Positions 11,256 through 24,752 are shown, numbered from the stretch's first letter. The stretch: DNA of 64,000 nucleotides from Scatophagus argus (GCF_020382885.2 NC_058501.1:17108001-17172000); one strand, 5' to 3'. Notes: generated by a model not told the origin, from the letters alone. Numbers and translations are program-made.

Positions 11256-12925
11256 ATGTCTGTACTGGGAGGTTTACTGAAAGCTGGCGCGTCCTTCTGC
11301 CAGTCAGCTGGGACTCTGGTCCACACAGCCAGGACTTTATCTACTGGTGAGTTATGCGACTGATGTCGGTGTGTGGCCTAAACCAGTGTGTTCTTTTGTG
11401 TCTGTACTGCAGTATTACTTCTAATTTACATACTGCGTGCTCTTGCTACATATTTTGATGTAGAGGTTGGAGAAGCGGCTTGTGATGGGAGGGTCACCCC
11501 CCCCCCCCTCCATTAGCCGGCTGATGTGCCCTTGAGCAAGGCACTTAACCCCCCAATATGCTCCCCGGGCGCTTGATGCTGCCCACTGCTCCTGTGTGTG
11601 TTTCACTGCATGTAATTTGACGGGTGTTGCATGTGTGTGTTCAACTAAGGATGGGTCAAATGCAGAAGACGATTTCAGTGTGTGTATGTAAAAATATATA
11701 TACTGTCAATAAAGCTGATTCTTCTTCTTCTTAAAAAGAAAATAGATGAGACTATCTTAGTAATTAGGTCTTACAAGAAAGCACCAGAATCAAACCACAT
11801 AAGGATCAAAACATATATCAAAACTAGTGTTTGCAAGTATAAACAAGCAGAGAAGAGTAAACGTTAAGAGGGACAAACTAATACAATAAGTACAAAATAT
11901 AATGCTAGAAACATCACATCATACTTTAATGTATTTTGTTCTGAATGCGTGTTAATAAGTTTAATCTGCTCATTTTTTTGAGTAATCAATACCTATCAGT
12001 ATACCCAGCGTTATGTTTTCAGACCATTTGTTTCAACTGGGAACAGGAAGCAGTCGACAATTATGTTTAATAAATCACTTAAATGATTTATCTTAAAAAA
12101 TAAAAAAAAGATCAATTTTATGTCGATCAAGTAAACAATTAATCTACCAACTGTAGCAAATTGAGTATACGTGCAAAAGATATTAAGGTACTGAATACTG
12201 ACATGAAACAATCTGCTCTCTTCAGGTACGCGCTGCCACATCAGGATGCATGCCATCCCTGAGCCGAAGATAGTTGACCGGTGGACTGAGAAGAGGAGCA
12301 TGTATGGAGTTTATGATAACATTGGCATCTTAGGTAAGCGTCAAGTTAATGCATCTTTGAGACTGTGGAATTTCCCCTTCCGTTTGTTTGTTCATTTATC
12401 TTGGTTTTGTTACTCGAGGTTTTTTGCTGATTGTCTCAGCATGTGATAAAGCCCTTTTAGGTCATTATTTGAATTACTAGACTCAGAAAAAGCATTTAGT
12501 TGCCCATACAGGACTATGGGCAACTAAATGTAAGACCAGTTGAACACCCTGGCTCTGATGCTGCCTTGCTGGGTTTTTGTTTGAGTTTACACACCTTCTC
12601 TCTCCTCTTTATCACACATTCGTGAATTCCCACTTGCATTTCCCTCTGGATCAATAAAGTATCTATCCATCTATCTGTATATCTACATATCTACAATGTG
12701 CACCAACCTCCTCACTTTGTGTGTTCAGGGGACTTTAAAGCTCATCCCAAAGACCTCATTGTGGCTCCCTGCTGGCTGAAGGCTTTCAAAGGCAATGAAT
12801 TCCAGCGTCTGATTAGAAAGAAGAGGATGGTGGGGGACAGAATGATGACTCTGGAAAGACACAACTTGGAGAAGAGAATTCGCTTCCTCTATAGACGCTT
12901 CAACCGCACTGGCAAACACCGCTAA
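11256..12925 (+). CDS. mrpl51: Mitochondrial large-subunit ribosomal protein mL51
   Basis: Three coding exons, 11256-11346, 12226-12333 and 12729-12925, give 131 aa with in-phase GT-AG junctions. The first exon ([20 protein letters not shown]) looks like a mitochondrial targeting peptide. The body matches vertebrate MRPL51: [52 protein letters not shown], and the basic end [16 protein letters not shown]. The human protein is 128 aa. The product is a structural component of the mitoribosome 39S subunit in the matrix. AATAAA signals occur shortly after the stop (about 12946 and 13018). The start is the only ATG that opens the targeting peptide. The first intron contains a SINE. Confidence 0.97.
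11465..11733 (+). repeat. tRNA-derived SINE body (5'-truncated) in mrpl51 intron 1
   Basis: Shares CCCTTGAGCAAGGCACTTAA, TGCTCCCCGGGCGC and GGGTCAAATGCAGAAGACG with the copy at 10113-10365. It ends in CAATAAAGCTGATTCTTCTT. The tRNA-like head is replaced by a C-tract of about 12 at 11499. Confidence 0.75.
12640..12692 (+). repeat. LINE-type 3' tail with (ATCT)n
   Basis: CCCTCTGGATCAATAAAGTATCTATCCATCTATCTG is the common 3' end of a fish non-LTR element, here without its body. A reverse-oriented relative lies at 53472-53520. The exact LINE clade is not certain. Confidence 0.6.
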
Positions 12926-14788
12926 GACTGCACAGACCACACTGCAAATAAATCTGACCAGCCAATAATGTTGTCAAAGTGCTGTTTTTTTGCCATTTTG
13001 TCTAAGTTATTGTGTTCAAATAAAGAGAAGATGTTTATGTTTCAAAATAATATACTCCCAGTGCTTCTATTTATTGATTGTTTTTGGTAAAAGTGGAGAG
13101 CTTTGTTTTATTCCTTCTAAACAACATAAACCCCTTTGGATCCCAGGAAGTGACAAGCTGGTCACGTTTGATGTCGATGATGGTCTTATATGAGTATCTA
13201 AGCAAATAAACTTCAACCCACTGAGTCAGCACTGGGGATCAGGGTGAGCGGACCATTAAATAAATTAAATAAATTAAAATTATGGTAACAATAATGATTA
13301 AGCGATGAGTTTATTTGCACTGCAAATTTTAATAGCCGTGTTAATGATTAAGTTCTTCAGTCAGTGAGAGCATTATCAAAGCTTACACTATATATATGTA
13401 TTAATATGTTTTTGTGAGCTCATCGACACATGCAACCTGTGGTAAGGGGTTGTGAGTTTGGAAACACTGGTCTAAAATGTCACTGTGTGCCTAAGTGGAA
13501 ATAAGGGTCCAAGCCCAAAACCTGGAAAAGAAAACAGACCCAAAGTGCATAAAATAAGGCAAAAAACAGTATCCATATACTTATGGCCATGCAGTATATC
13601 TGATATTTTTCTTTAGATAAAACGGATCGTATTTTTTCTGATTCACTGTCATTTCTCCATTGATTCCAGTTCTGAGGCTTTTCCCTGTTCTGACTGCCTT
13701 CACACTTACAGTCGAAAATCAAGCTGGAAATGGACACTCAAGTGGGAATTAAATCAGAGCAAATGCAAAAAGGAAATGTGATACAGGTGCAGGTGGAAGA
13801 GGACGATGGGGAAATGGGAGAATCCCAGGCCAGAGAGGAAACAGTCGAGTCAACAATCTGTAGGCATCCACTGTACCGCAGTGTCGTCCTGCCGCCCTAT
13901 CCGGCACAGAGAACTGCAGTACTGCAAAGTGTGAGCGGGGAGAGAGGAGGGGAGGGGGACGAGAGAGGTGGGGGAGGGAGGGGGTGCCGCACTGTCGTTA
14001 CGAGTCCAAGTGGAGAAGGCAGGAGGAGAGACGCATTATTGCAGTAGGCTACGGTGCCACAGCACTTTTCACCGGAGAAACTAGCGCACTTCCCCCAAGA
14101 CGCACAACGCAGAGAGAGAAAACGAGAGAGAGAGACAGAGAGGGAGAGAGTTGTGGGGGGGTGACAGAAATCAAATAGAGACAACCGATTTCTCATGACC
14201 AGACTTCTTAAAAAAAAAAACCTTCATTTTGAAATTGCACACATTTGCCAGTAGCTTTCAGAAAAGGCAGCTCTTCGAGCAGCCAATCACCGCTGCGTCT
14301 CAGCATCCAGGAGCAGCTCTAAAAGGACTCAGCACCACTTGGTGGAGCAAGAAGGAGCCCTGCAGGAATCTAAGCATCCGCGGCTTTCAACTTGAATGGA
14401 TTACAATTCAGAAGTACTTTTCTCTTGAGCTCGCGTTGTTCTTCTTCACTCCCTGCTCTCCAGTCCAGTCATCATACAGTGAATTATTATCCTTTTACGT
14501 GTCTCGGTATTGCGGCACTTTGCTGACGACTTGCAGTATAAATGGTCCGCTAGAAGATCTGCTCCACTGCGCAAAGAACCAACCGCGTCTGTTTACTGTT
14601 TAACACGGCACTTTACTCACTTTGATAAGTGAAAGATAAGGACTTTCGTTTGGACCAATTCTTCTATCTTCTGATTTTACTGTTTTTTTGTTTTTTCCTG
14701 GTACTTCAGACCCGCCCTCTCCTGCCTCGCAGCCCGTCACCCCTCCTCCTTTGCTGTCCGTGAGTCAGTTCAAACAGCTGCATAGAAG
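12926..14788. other. mrpl51-vamp1 spacer and vamp1 5' region
   Basis: 12926-13700 is AT-rich with no recognised feature. From about 13700 it becomes GC- and purine-rich (GA-rich tracts near 13930-13985 and 14105-14160). A TATAAAT at 14537-14543 lies about 250 bp before the vamp1 ATG and could be its TATA box. Open frames through the GA-rich tract look like composition artefacts. Confidence 0.4.
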
Positions 14789-17455
14789 ATGTGAGTATCA
14801 ATGCGGCTTTTCTGCTGCGCTCTTTTCACTGTAACAAAATGAAAAACCTCTCTTGGGCTGCTCTGGATGATTATATATTCAAACCAGTTTATTTACTCCC
14901 TCGTTTTTTACCGAAACTGAACTGATTTCTTTGGGTTTGGTGGGTTTTGCTGACGCAAGTAAAAAAAAAAAGAAAAACATTCGTCACAGCATCACTAAAT
15001 TATGTATGCAGGGGTTGACTGCTGCCACTCTGAGGCAGAGTTATTTTGAGCTTTTTAGATAATTTCCCACCACAGATTTAAAAAAAAAATAGTTTCTCAT
15101 GTCTCATTGCCATGTAGTGTGTTTGAGAGCACCTTCATCACCTGCTGGATTCACGCCAAATGACTGATCATGAGGTTAAAACATTTCCTGTCCTGCTGCA
15201 GTGACTGCGGTTTGTTTCAAACTGTCCATCAGGCCGAGTCAGCGGCTGCTCCCCTGAGCTTGTTTGCTCAGGTTTAAACCCTCTTCTGTACCCATTCCTC
15301 TCCCCTCTGCTGGATTAACCCTTTCCCCCTTTCTGCACATCACTTTCCACACTTGTCTTTTCCTCTCAGTGCCACCTAGCTCTCTGTAATTCTTCAAAAG
15401 AACCTCTCAACTTTTTCTCTCCATCTTCCTGGAGAGGACTTTCTCTTTCTAGCTTACCATCTGTGGCCTGTATTTTCTTCCTTTTCATCTTTCCCATCCC
15501 ACCCTCATTCTGTCCTCTTTTTCCCCCCTTTACATCATATGTTCTGCATTTTTTTCTCTCTCCCCTGCATAACATGCACTTTTCTACTTTTGCAATGTGG
15601 TATCCCTCCCCAACTCTCTCCATATAAAGTTAAGCACTCTCTACATGCCATAAACATGAATCAGTCAAAATAGACAAGCTGACTCCTTTACGTCTGCCTC
15701 AGTGCCTTGTCCTCCTCCTTCTGCTTCTTCTTAGGTCTGCCCCAGATGCTGCCCCAGCTGGAGCCCCTGGAGCTCCAGGTGCCCCAGGTGCTGATGGAGC
15801 CCCAGCAGGCGCACCTGCACCCCCACCCAATACCACCAGCAATCGCAGGCTACAGCAGACACAGGCCCAAGTCGAGGAGGTGAGCTGGACCCAGAAGCTG
15901 GAAGAGTCTGACGTTACAAAAGCGTAGCGTCAATATTAAAGCAGTTAGGGAACTATCAATCATGAAATATCTGGACTCTCTCTATATGCTTGTTGCTTAT
16001 ACTGAACCAAAGACAAACAAGCATGTAAAACACTTTGTTGGTGCTCTTCTGTTGTCTGGAAAGATCTGGTCTTCTTGGCTCTGCAGCAATTTGCAAATGC
16101 ACTGCAAGTACTCTATGATATATAGCTTCAGAAAACCCTTTGTCCCCTGCATTGCTCTCTTGTAACTATGCTTGTCATCCTCTTTGTCTCTGCACCCCAC
16201 AACTGCCAACTGCTTTCTCATCCTCACTGGTGTTGGCTAGGTGGTGGATATCATGCGGGTGAACGTGGACAAGGTTTTGGAAAGAGACCAGAAGCTTTCA
16301 GAGCTGGATGACAGAGCAGATGCTCTCCAGGCTGGAGCCTCCCAGTTCGAAAGCTGCGCAGCCAAGCTAAAGAACAAATACTGGTGGAAGAACTGCAAGG
16401 TGGGCACATTAGCATTTAAACAGACTGTTGTTATGGGGAGAAACTCAGAATATAGTCTGAGCTGATTAGTGAGTATGTGGTGCGGCGTAGAGAGATGTAG
16501 TATATATAGAGAGATTGTAAAGAATTAAAAATTAATTGTGCATCAGACCCTCAGCTCTTTTACTTGAATGCATTAAACAACTGTTCATGCTGGGGTGCAA
16601 ACACTAAAGTGTTTGTTCTGGGGATGCCATTACCATCAGGTGCTCCACACACTAATCTGTTAATGAGCTGCTGTGGAAGACTGAGCAGATGTTTTGGGGA
16701 AAATGGGAGAAAGAGGTCTGTTATTGTAAAGATTTCAGTGGACTCAGTGATTACACAAAGAAAGCAGAACAAATGTAAAGAATATAACATATCTTAAACG
16801 TTTTGTTTTACAGATGTGTTCCTTTTAGAGCTCCACACATAGTTATAGCGTGCTTAAATTCCTTTATCAAACTGTTTTCTCCTTCCAGATGATGATCATG
16901 ATGGGTATCATTGGAGTCATTGTGGTTGGAATAATATTCTGTGAGTAAGAGAAGAACTTTCATGTTTTTACTCAGAGAATGACTGATATGTAGGTTTTTG
17001 TAAACGTAAGGTCATTTAAAAGCAGATGACATTTAGACATTCACTGTATTGTTTTCTCGGCAGCAGAGGAACAGATAAATGAATAATGCGATTCTCTGGA
17101 AAAAGCAATTGCTCATATGGTGTTAGTCTGTCAGCAATAATGTAAAAATGCTGATGTATTAGTGCTGTAATTTGACAGGAAATTAAGATACAGAGATGCT
17201 TCTTATCATTTTGAAAACAGACTCAGCACATTATTTGTATTTCTACTTTAACAAGCCCACATCAGCCAGTCTACTTGTGCTCTGATTGAGAGTAAATCAT
17301 TGATATAATACCAATTTGATCAGAAAACAAACCTGTAAACACAAAAAGCTCGGCTGACTGTTCTTTATTTTGCTGAAGTGATGCATTGCCAGCTCCATCA
17401 GACTAATGACGTCCTCTCCCTCTGTCCCTCATTCGCAGTGTACTTCTTCTACTGA
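14789..17455 (+). CDS. vamp1: Synaptobrevin/VAMP1, vesicle R-SNARE
   Basis: Five coding exons: 14789-14790, 15735-15879, 16241-16399, 16889-16940 and 17439-17455, totalling 375 nt or 124 aa. The start codon itself is split: AT ends exon 1 before GTGAGT, and G opens exon 2. The N-terminus is Ala/Pro/Gly-rich ([10 protein letters not shown]). The R-SNARE motif begins [20 protein letters not shown] and includes [20 protein letters not shown] with the zero-layer Arg. A juxtamembrane KYWWKNCK follows, then an anchor [17 protein letters not shown] ending LYFFY. Human VAMP1 is 118 aa. It pairs with syntaxin and SNAP25 to drive synaptic-vesicle exocytosis. The sequence alone could be VAMP1 or VAMP2; synteny with mrpl51 and tapbpl points to vamp1. 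Confidence 0.93.
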
Positions 17456-20255
17456 GCCCATCAGTACAAATGGATATGAACTTGAGAATGAAATGAGAGG
17501 GAAGAGAAAACAAAAAAAGAAACCCAAGCATCCCCCTTATACCCGTCCTCTCCTTCCTCTCTTCACACAGTCTTCCATCAAACCAGCTTGCACTTCTACA
17601 TGACAGTAGTGTTTCTAGGTGTCTCTGCTCTCTTTGTCCCCCCCCCCTTTCCCTCCCTTCTTGTTGCTTTCTTCCACCGTTTTGAGTCTCACTCACTCTC
17701 TCCTGTCTCTGCACCTCATGTATTATTGAAGGACGCAGCAGGCAGAGTGAAAGAGGAAGAACGAAAAGGAAGGAGGGAGAAAGAAACATCTTGACATGGG
17801 GAACACACGGGGCTGAACCCCATGAACAGATCTAATGGGAGGGAGGGGATGTACAATGTGCAGATGGTGATTGCGTGCAGGCAAGAGTTTGCAGTTCTTT
17901 CTACCCCAGATACACCAAAGCTTGTTCATATTACCTTTTTTGGGAGTCCTACATTTGTATATTGATAGTAATGTGTCCAACTAACACACCCCTTCTGTCA
18001 CAACTGCTACCACCATTGCTACTTACTAACACAAGGTCATGTTAGATTAAGATTACGAACATTTCTGTTGTATGCGCGTATATGTATTTGTGATCAAGAG
18101 CTCTGTAGGTAATAGCTTTTTCCAAGATTAGCTGATAAGCTTTTATAAGTAACCTTTTCCTTTTCTTTTCCTGCCCGACTTTCCCTTGAGCAGTCTTTTA
18201 CTTTTTGCAATGCTAAAGACAGAGATAAAGAGAGATAAGAGATAAAAAATGTCAAATGAAAGAGACTGTGTGAGGATATAAGGAAAGGAAGAATTAATTG
18301 ATTCAGGGAAAGGTTGCAAGAATACTGCAGCATTTCTTTACTGTATAAATAAAACAAACTTAATTCTGGACTGGTACACAATTATTGGTCAAGTTGCATA
18401 ACTATACTTCATTTTAACTTGGTTTTTGTTCCATAGGTGGTGGCATAGTATTATGCAAAGAAAGACAGACAAGCAACCACTAACAGACAATCTATTGTAT
18501 GCATGAATCGACTGCTCTGACCCAGAGGAAGGTCTCTTAACTCTGACTCGGACAGAGTCACAGCCATAGACAGATGAATGTGTAGCGTCACATTTCAGGT
18601 ACAAATGCCAACTTGTTTGGAAAGTTAAGTGTTGTTTGGTTGTTTTTTTTAATTGACCTGATCTTCAGAAACAGGAAAATGGGAGAAATTACATAATAAA
18701 ATCCGCCAGATGGCTCACCTGTCATCGACAGTCTGGTAAGGGCCAAAATGAGGTGTCTGACTGTGAGTTGCATGGCAAACAGTGTCCATAGTTTTGCCTA
18801 TTTGTGTGACTTGTATATCTGCCAGTTCTGAATCCAACTGCCGATTGTACACTTTCTTTTGTTAGCGATTTAAAAGACTTGTGTATAATGTCGTTCTGAT
18901 CTGAGAATTACTGCTTATGCAATGCAACGATGCTCAAGAGTCTGCCAAATTTTGTTAATGTCACTTGGCTTTTGAGAGAAAATATTCTCTCAATATTCAG
19001 AGACTGCAAACAACTGCTAATGTAGTGAACTGTTTAAAAAAACGTAGTATTGTATGAATAGAACATTAGTGCACATCAGTCAGATGAAAATGTGTTTATA
19101 AATTCTTTCATGTTTTCTGGGGTTTGTTGGATATGAAAAAAAAAAGCTTTCCTTTCTTTGGACTGACTTTGAGAGTTGATAAAATTCAGAAAATGTTAAC
19201 TACTTTATGTGTAAAGTGCATTCATGCATAATTGTAGCAGTTAGCCATAATTATCTGATGATATTGCACAACAATATTATTAGGTAATTACCACAAGATA
19301 TGAGAACATGTTTTGAACCTGAAAATGCAGTAAGAGATGCAACTGGATTTGCAAAACAAGTGCATGCTTACCACTTTTGCTGATGCCAATAAATAAATCG
19401 TCAACAGAACTGAGCGCTGACCTGTATTATATTCTCTTGACATATTTAGCCAATTTAGAACTTGTTAAAATGTTTGGCAACAATATACTTTATTCAAGTG
19501 ATGCCAGCTTTCTTATTACAATATGCAGATGTGGACTCATATCATTTTGTGAAAGAGAGACCCTGATTTATTTACAACAGAGCTTCAGACAGTGTCAAGA
19601 TATAATTAAAGAAATGTGCTAATGCTGATAATGTCAAATACCTTAAATAATGTTGCTGGGTGGCAAAATCTATTTGTGAAGAAGAAAAGGATAATAACAA
19701 CATCAAAAACATCACACACAAAAACAAGCAAGAACAAGCCATGAAAATATAGTCTACATTTAAAATAGTGCCAGTGATATCAACACAACAACAACAAAAG
19801 CCTTTCCAAAAGAATAAACAATAAACTTCCTTAACGTTCAGATTTTTCACTGAAGCTGCATGATATACACTGAGTCAAACATTAAACCCCAAACTGTTTT
19901 ATAGCTGCAGAAATATTAGTTGTGCTTAATTGTATATACATTCACATTACGTTACAGAAATGCATAAACCAAACCTGCTTTCTGCAACTTTTCATAAGTA
20001 AACCACTACCAACCATACTTAACAACAAATTTACAAAGCAAATAAATTATACGGCCACATATTTAAAAACAGTTGATTTCTCCTCAGATTTGTATTTTTA
20101 GTTCAGCAGAAGACAAGAAAAGTTAAAAGAAAAACTGATGAGAGCTTCAAACGAAATCATTATTAATTTTCAGACTCACAAATGACACAAAGACAGAAAG
20201 TTTTTCTGGGTTCAGTTTCAAGTCAGGATGATCTACAAGAATCTCTCCTACTGAC
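17456..20255. other. vamp1 3' UTR and spacer to tapbpl
   Basis: No coding exon is recognised. Candidate vamp1 polyadenylation signals are at about 18350 (TATAAATAAAAC) and 19388 (CCAATAAATAAATC), so a long 3' UTR is plausible. Open frames here lack motifs. Confidence 0.4.
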
Positions 20256-23200
20256 TTATCGCATGACCTGGTAGAAGAAAAGCACAGTGATGATCAGGAA
20301 GCCCAGAACCCACCAATAGGAATCTGTAGGATGAAAGACACAGAGAACAGTTAACCTCTTTTATACAGGATTGGCCTTAAGTACAGGACACACAACGCAA
20401 AATGTACTGAAAATCACAAATCTCAAGACACAAAAAGTTTCTGTTCAACACACAAAATGAGCATGATTTCTTTCTTGCGCTCTGTCAAAACAAAAATGTG
20501 GTTGTCGTGCCTTGGACAAGAGTTGCCACATATATTTAATACCTGGCTGTGGACTTTCGACCACCAGACTGACAGAGACAGGATTGTCCAGGGCCAGGTG
20601 GGACACCCTGCAGGTGATTTTAGTTCCAGGGGAGACCGTGGAGGGCAAAGTGAGGTGAGATGACAGGGAATAAGTTCCATCACCATGCTGTCGATGGCTG
20701 GACAGAGAGCCCTGATCTGGAAATACTGTAGGCTCCGTGTCTGTAGGAGAGAGGAAAGACCACTCCATCTGAACAGGAAGAAGAAAGAGAACCATGATCA
20801 ATCAAGGCATTTGTAATGCACCTTTCATACAGGTTAGTACAATTCAAACGCTTCAGAGCTCATGACAAGCAGATATTAAGGCGGTGCTAATGGAAACAGG
20901 TTAAACATATGATATTTTGAACTTCAATATAGCAGCAAGCGACTATTTGCTTTGTAAAGGAAGTTATGGCATCCCGAGCAGAGAATGACATCGTGCTCAC
21001 TCTTTGTAATGTAATTTGAGCATTTCTGTTATTTGTTTTAGCTGGGTGCATGTTACTGCATGTGAGTCCTTCTCTGTCCTCATGCCCTTTGTCATCCTGG
21101 AGGTCTGGTTTCTCCTATTGTAGCTACACAGCACACTAAGATATGTTTATGAAAACAGAAACAGGCTACGCAGAAATAAAATATTATTTATTACAGTGTG
21201 GGCTGAGTTGTCTCTGCGTCAAAGCAGGACACAAAACGGCAGCCGAATCATCACAGTACACTACAATATGGTTCTGAAAAGCAAGTTTTAAGCAAGAAAC
21301 AGGTGATGATAACTAACTGAGATTTTATTATTGTGAAGTTGCTCAGTTGCAGGTAAGGGATAACAGAAAACTGTACTGGTTAACATTAAGAACCTACTAG
21401 TCACAGACCTGAACATCCAGTGGATAGTATTTTGTGGCGTGGCAGCTCAGTGTCTGAGATGACTGGGTATTCAAAACCAACTTCTCCTCTGAGAGGGCAA
21501 CATGTGGTGGTTCTGGCACAAGCAAACGCAGAGGAAGAATTAACAGACATTCTGTGGATATTTTGTGAATTGAGAGACTGAAACTTAAACTTACGAGAAA
21601 TGTGGAGTTGGATGACCTGCTGGGTGTGGAAAGGGCCTATATTGACTGTACAGATATAAGTTCCCTCATCAGCAACCTTCAGCTTTGTCAGAGTCACAGA
21701 GGCATCACCGTTACTGACCACCTGTACAGCATCCACGCTTGAGCCCCTCCGTTCTTCATGCACTGAGGACAAATAATTTTATATATTTATATAATAACAG
21801 CATCAACTGAAAAAAAGAACACAATCTCAACTCATAATCCTCTTACTTGCTTATTCTAGGGAATTTTAATCATATCAACTGGTCCTCATGAGCAGACTGA
21901 ATTTGCTCAGTTGTCATTAAACTGTAGGCATTCAGTGATTGCGAGCAGTTCACTGCTGACATTGCAAAAAGCACTTGAGAAACCAATCTGGATACTTGTT
22001 CTGGAGCTTTCGACCATATTAAGACTAGAATTTGTTTTGACATATTTAGCTGGGTACTCCTTCTCCATTTCTATGTTTTAAAAGTAGTCTGGATGGCCTC
22101 AGAGCTTGTGGTCTAAAATAACATGCACTGCTCATTTTTCATGTGATTAACAGGAATTAAATCATATAAACCACACAGAATGATGTCTTGAAGATGTCAG
22201 AAATTAGAAAATTATATACAATATAAAAGCACAAACATTATCCATAATAATTCAGTAATTCCATGATGCAATATTGAGCTAATTTATGCAGAATCTGAAA
22301 TGGCATCTTTTGAAATCTTTTTACTTATTATGATTTTTTAATCTAATGTTACACCTATGTGTTCGCAGAGTTGAAATTCATTTTTGCCATAGGTCAAAAC
22401 TTCTGCTTGTCAAGGCTCCTTTTGTAATTGTGAAATTTGCCAACATCATGCCCAAAACCTCACTACAAATGGGCTTCTTTTTTGTTTAATTCATAAACCA
22501 CACAAGTGAAGCCAAATAGTACTAATGTACCATCATTAGCACTCTAGGAGCCACAAGAAGCCGTACTCAAGAGTTTAAATCCTCCTTAAAACCCAGAATG
22601 AATCAGAAGAGGCCAGACACTCCTGTCTGTCACAGCACTTACCCTTTGTGCTCCCTTCTACATCATCCAGTCTTGTCTTCATGTCAAGCACTTTCTGTCC
22701 TTTTCCCCTGTGCTGCAGTCGCCATTCAATGCCCACCTCCTGTGCTAGGGGTATCTCCTGTTGCTTGAAGCCACAGTGGAGGACAACATCACCTCTCAGA
22801 GGGGCAGAAACGGACTTCACGTTGGAAAACACCAGAAATATTACTGAAGAACAGAAAACAAAGACGACAGCAAGTATGTTAATGACTGTCTAACAAAACA
22901 AACAGTGGAAAGAATCCATTGAGAAGTAGAATATTAAACTCTGCATCTCACCCTCAGTCAAAATGGTTCCAGACTGGCTAAGAGGCAGACCCAGTTTATT
23001 TTGTATGAGGGTCGACTGGTCCTTCTTCACCAACAAAGTCTGCAGAATCAGCATAGAGCTGAACTCAGCTCCTTCCACAGTAAGGGACACCATGAAGTAA
23101 GCTGGATCTGAACCTTCCTGATATCCACGAGGGGAGTAACGGCTTATTTCGCAGGTCACCTCCTGCTCATTGCAGTCCGCATGGAGCAACTCAGCTCCAT

Positions 23201-24014
23201 TGGGGATCTCTGGTGATGAGACTGTCACAGGGGTATGAGAGGAGAAGTTCAACATGGGTTATCCTCATATTGCACCAAACTTTTATACTTTAAGAAGGCA
23301 GGGAAAACCTTTTGTTTCTATGAGGATGGCATCTGGATCAGGGATTGAAGGCGGGGCAAACGGAGTGAGTGTCTCAAGCGATTCGTCAGGAGACACTGCA
23401 ATGTCTCTTAAGACAAGAGTGGCTGGAGTCCGAGTAAAAGGAGAGCCACCCCCCAATCCACTCAGTCCAACTCCCTCCTCCACCAGGGCACAGGAAAGTA
23501 CGACGTCTGCAACACCATTGCCTAGGGAACAAGGGATAATTCTTTAAGATTTTTGTTTGAAATGAATGAATGACACCTCTTAACTATAAAGAGTAAAACA
23601 GAGGTGGTTTTAATGTTTAAAAGAGTGAAGATTTTACAGATGTGTAAGGCTTAGTTTGAAATTATATTTAAATCTTCCTGGAAATATGGAGATTAACAGT
23701 TTTTGATTCAATTAACAAAATGAACACAGTCCCTACTTGTCTATAATTAGTAACTAGTGCTAGTTACATGAGATTCAGAGAGGTATATAGTAATGAGTTA
23801 ACCAAATTAGGTTTATCAGGTATTGTGCAGTGAATACTTTTCAGAAAAAGCTTATTATTGTGCTTGGCAATAAACCGAAGGCCAATTTAATGACACGACT
23901 ATACTACTTGGTTTATCTCCACCGTTCAGTGCTGCATCAAAATACAAGATTAATGCTCTTACCACGAACGCACGTCAGGAAGCATCCAAACAAAATCACT
24001 TCAGTAATCATCAT
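20256..24014 (-). CDS. tapbpl: TAPBPR (tapasin-related MHC-I peptide editor), complete
   Basis: Eight coding exons: 23963-24014 (signal), 23309-23521, 22952-23221, 22643-22843, 21595-21762, 21409-21512, 20543-20768 and 20256-20323, giving 433 aa (human 468). After the signal MMITEVILFGCFLTC comes the tapasin-type N-terminal domain, with DVVLSCALVEEGVGLSG and the diagnostic ELLHADCNEQEVTCEISRY of TAPBPL. Next is an IgV domain (VVLHCGF, GIEWRLQHRGKGQ, DEGTYIC), then an IgC1 domain (TLSCHATKYYPLDVQ, ITCRVSHLALDNPVS), then a helix YWWVLGFLIITVLFFY with a four-residue tail QVMR. TAPBPR binds MHC class I outside the peptide-loading complex and edits peptides in the ER/Golgi. The tail is far shorter than in human. 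The exon 2 donor is AAAG|GTTTTC, non-ideal but required by phase and by the short 87-bp intron. Confidence 0.95.
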
Positions 24015-24320
24015 GAAGTCTGGTTTCTGTGTTTTTGGTGTCACAGCCACAGTTTAAGGATAGTACGAGGTAAAATAAATGCAAAAGCAGAGAACACAAT
24101 AACAACAAATCACTTTCACTTTTGATTTCAACACCGAACGGCAACTCATTGTGTCAATACACGCTATTTTACAGGCTTTTCTTCATTCCATTAATAACGT
24201 ACAAGAGCTGTGCAGCGATAAATAGTCCATTAAGATAACCTATTGGTAAACTCTTGGGGTAGAACAGGACACGTAAAGCCCCTCTCGCGATCGGTAGCAA
24301 GCGCGTTGCAGGGGAGGAGC

Positions 24321-24334
24321 GAAAGTGAAAGTGA
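24321..24334 (-). promoter_or_regulatory. ISRE/IRF-like motif upstream of tapbpl
   Basis: GAAAGTGAAAGTGA on the plus strand matches the IRF pattern GAAANNGAAANN. It lies about 310 bp before the tapbpl ATG in a GC-rich patch (24280-24375) that also has CpGs. Antigen-presentation genes are commonly interferon-inducible through such sites. Confidence 0.6.
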
Positions 24335-24752
24335 AGAGAGAGGACCGTCCAATGACAGAGCAGCAGAGAGCGGGTCACGTGTTATACCGTCACAACGTCC
24401 GTCTTTGAGTGAAATAACTCTCAATAACTTTTTTTTCTTTTAATTGTAATATAGTTGTAAAAAGTGGATTAATTTATTCAAAATTGATATACATAATGAC
24501 TCAGAGATATTCAGCACAAAGAACATTTTTTCTGAACATTTTACAGTTATTTCCCATTTTGTCCTTGGTTAGACCAGGTGAGAAGATGGATACCACTTTC
24601 ATGCCTGTAGAGCAAATATGAAGGTATCACTACAGCCTGTCCAAAGGTAACAACATCACCCGAACAGCACCTCCATTCACAAATTAACAAAGTAATTTGT
24701 ATGATCTGAAGTCCACGCTTTGGTTTTTATAAACAAATGAGATGTGATATCT

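Noticed and set aside
13730-14178. Overlapping open frames near the vamp1 promoter
   Set aside because: Driven by GA-rich composition, with no domains and conflicting frames; more likely 5' UTR or promoter sequence.
17403-17980. Minus-strand open frames in the vamp1 3' region
   Set aside because: Antisense to the 3' UTR, low complexity, no splice or domain support.
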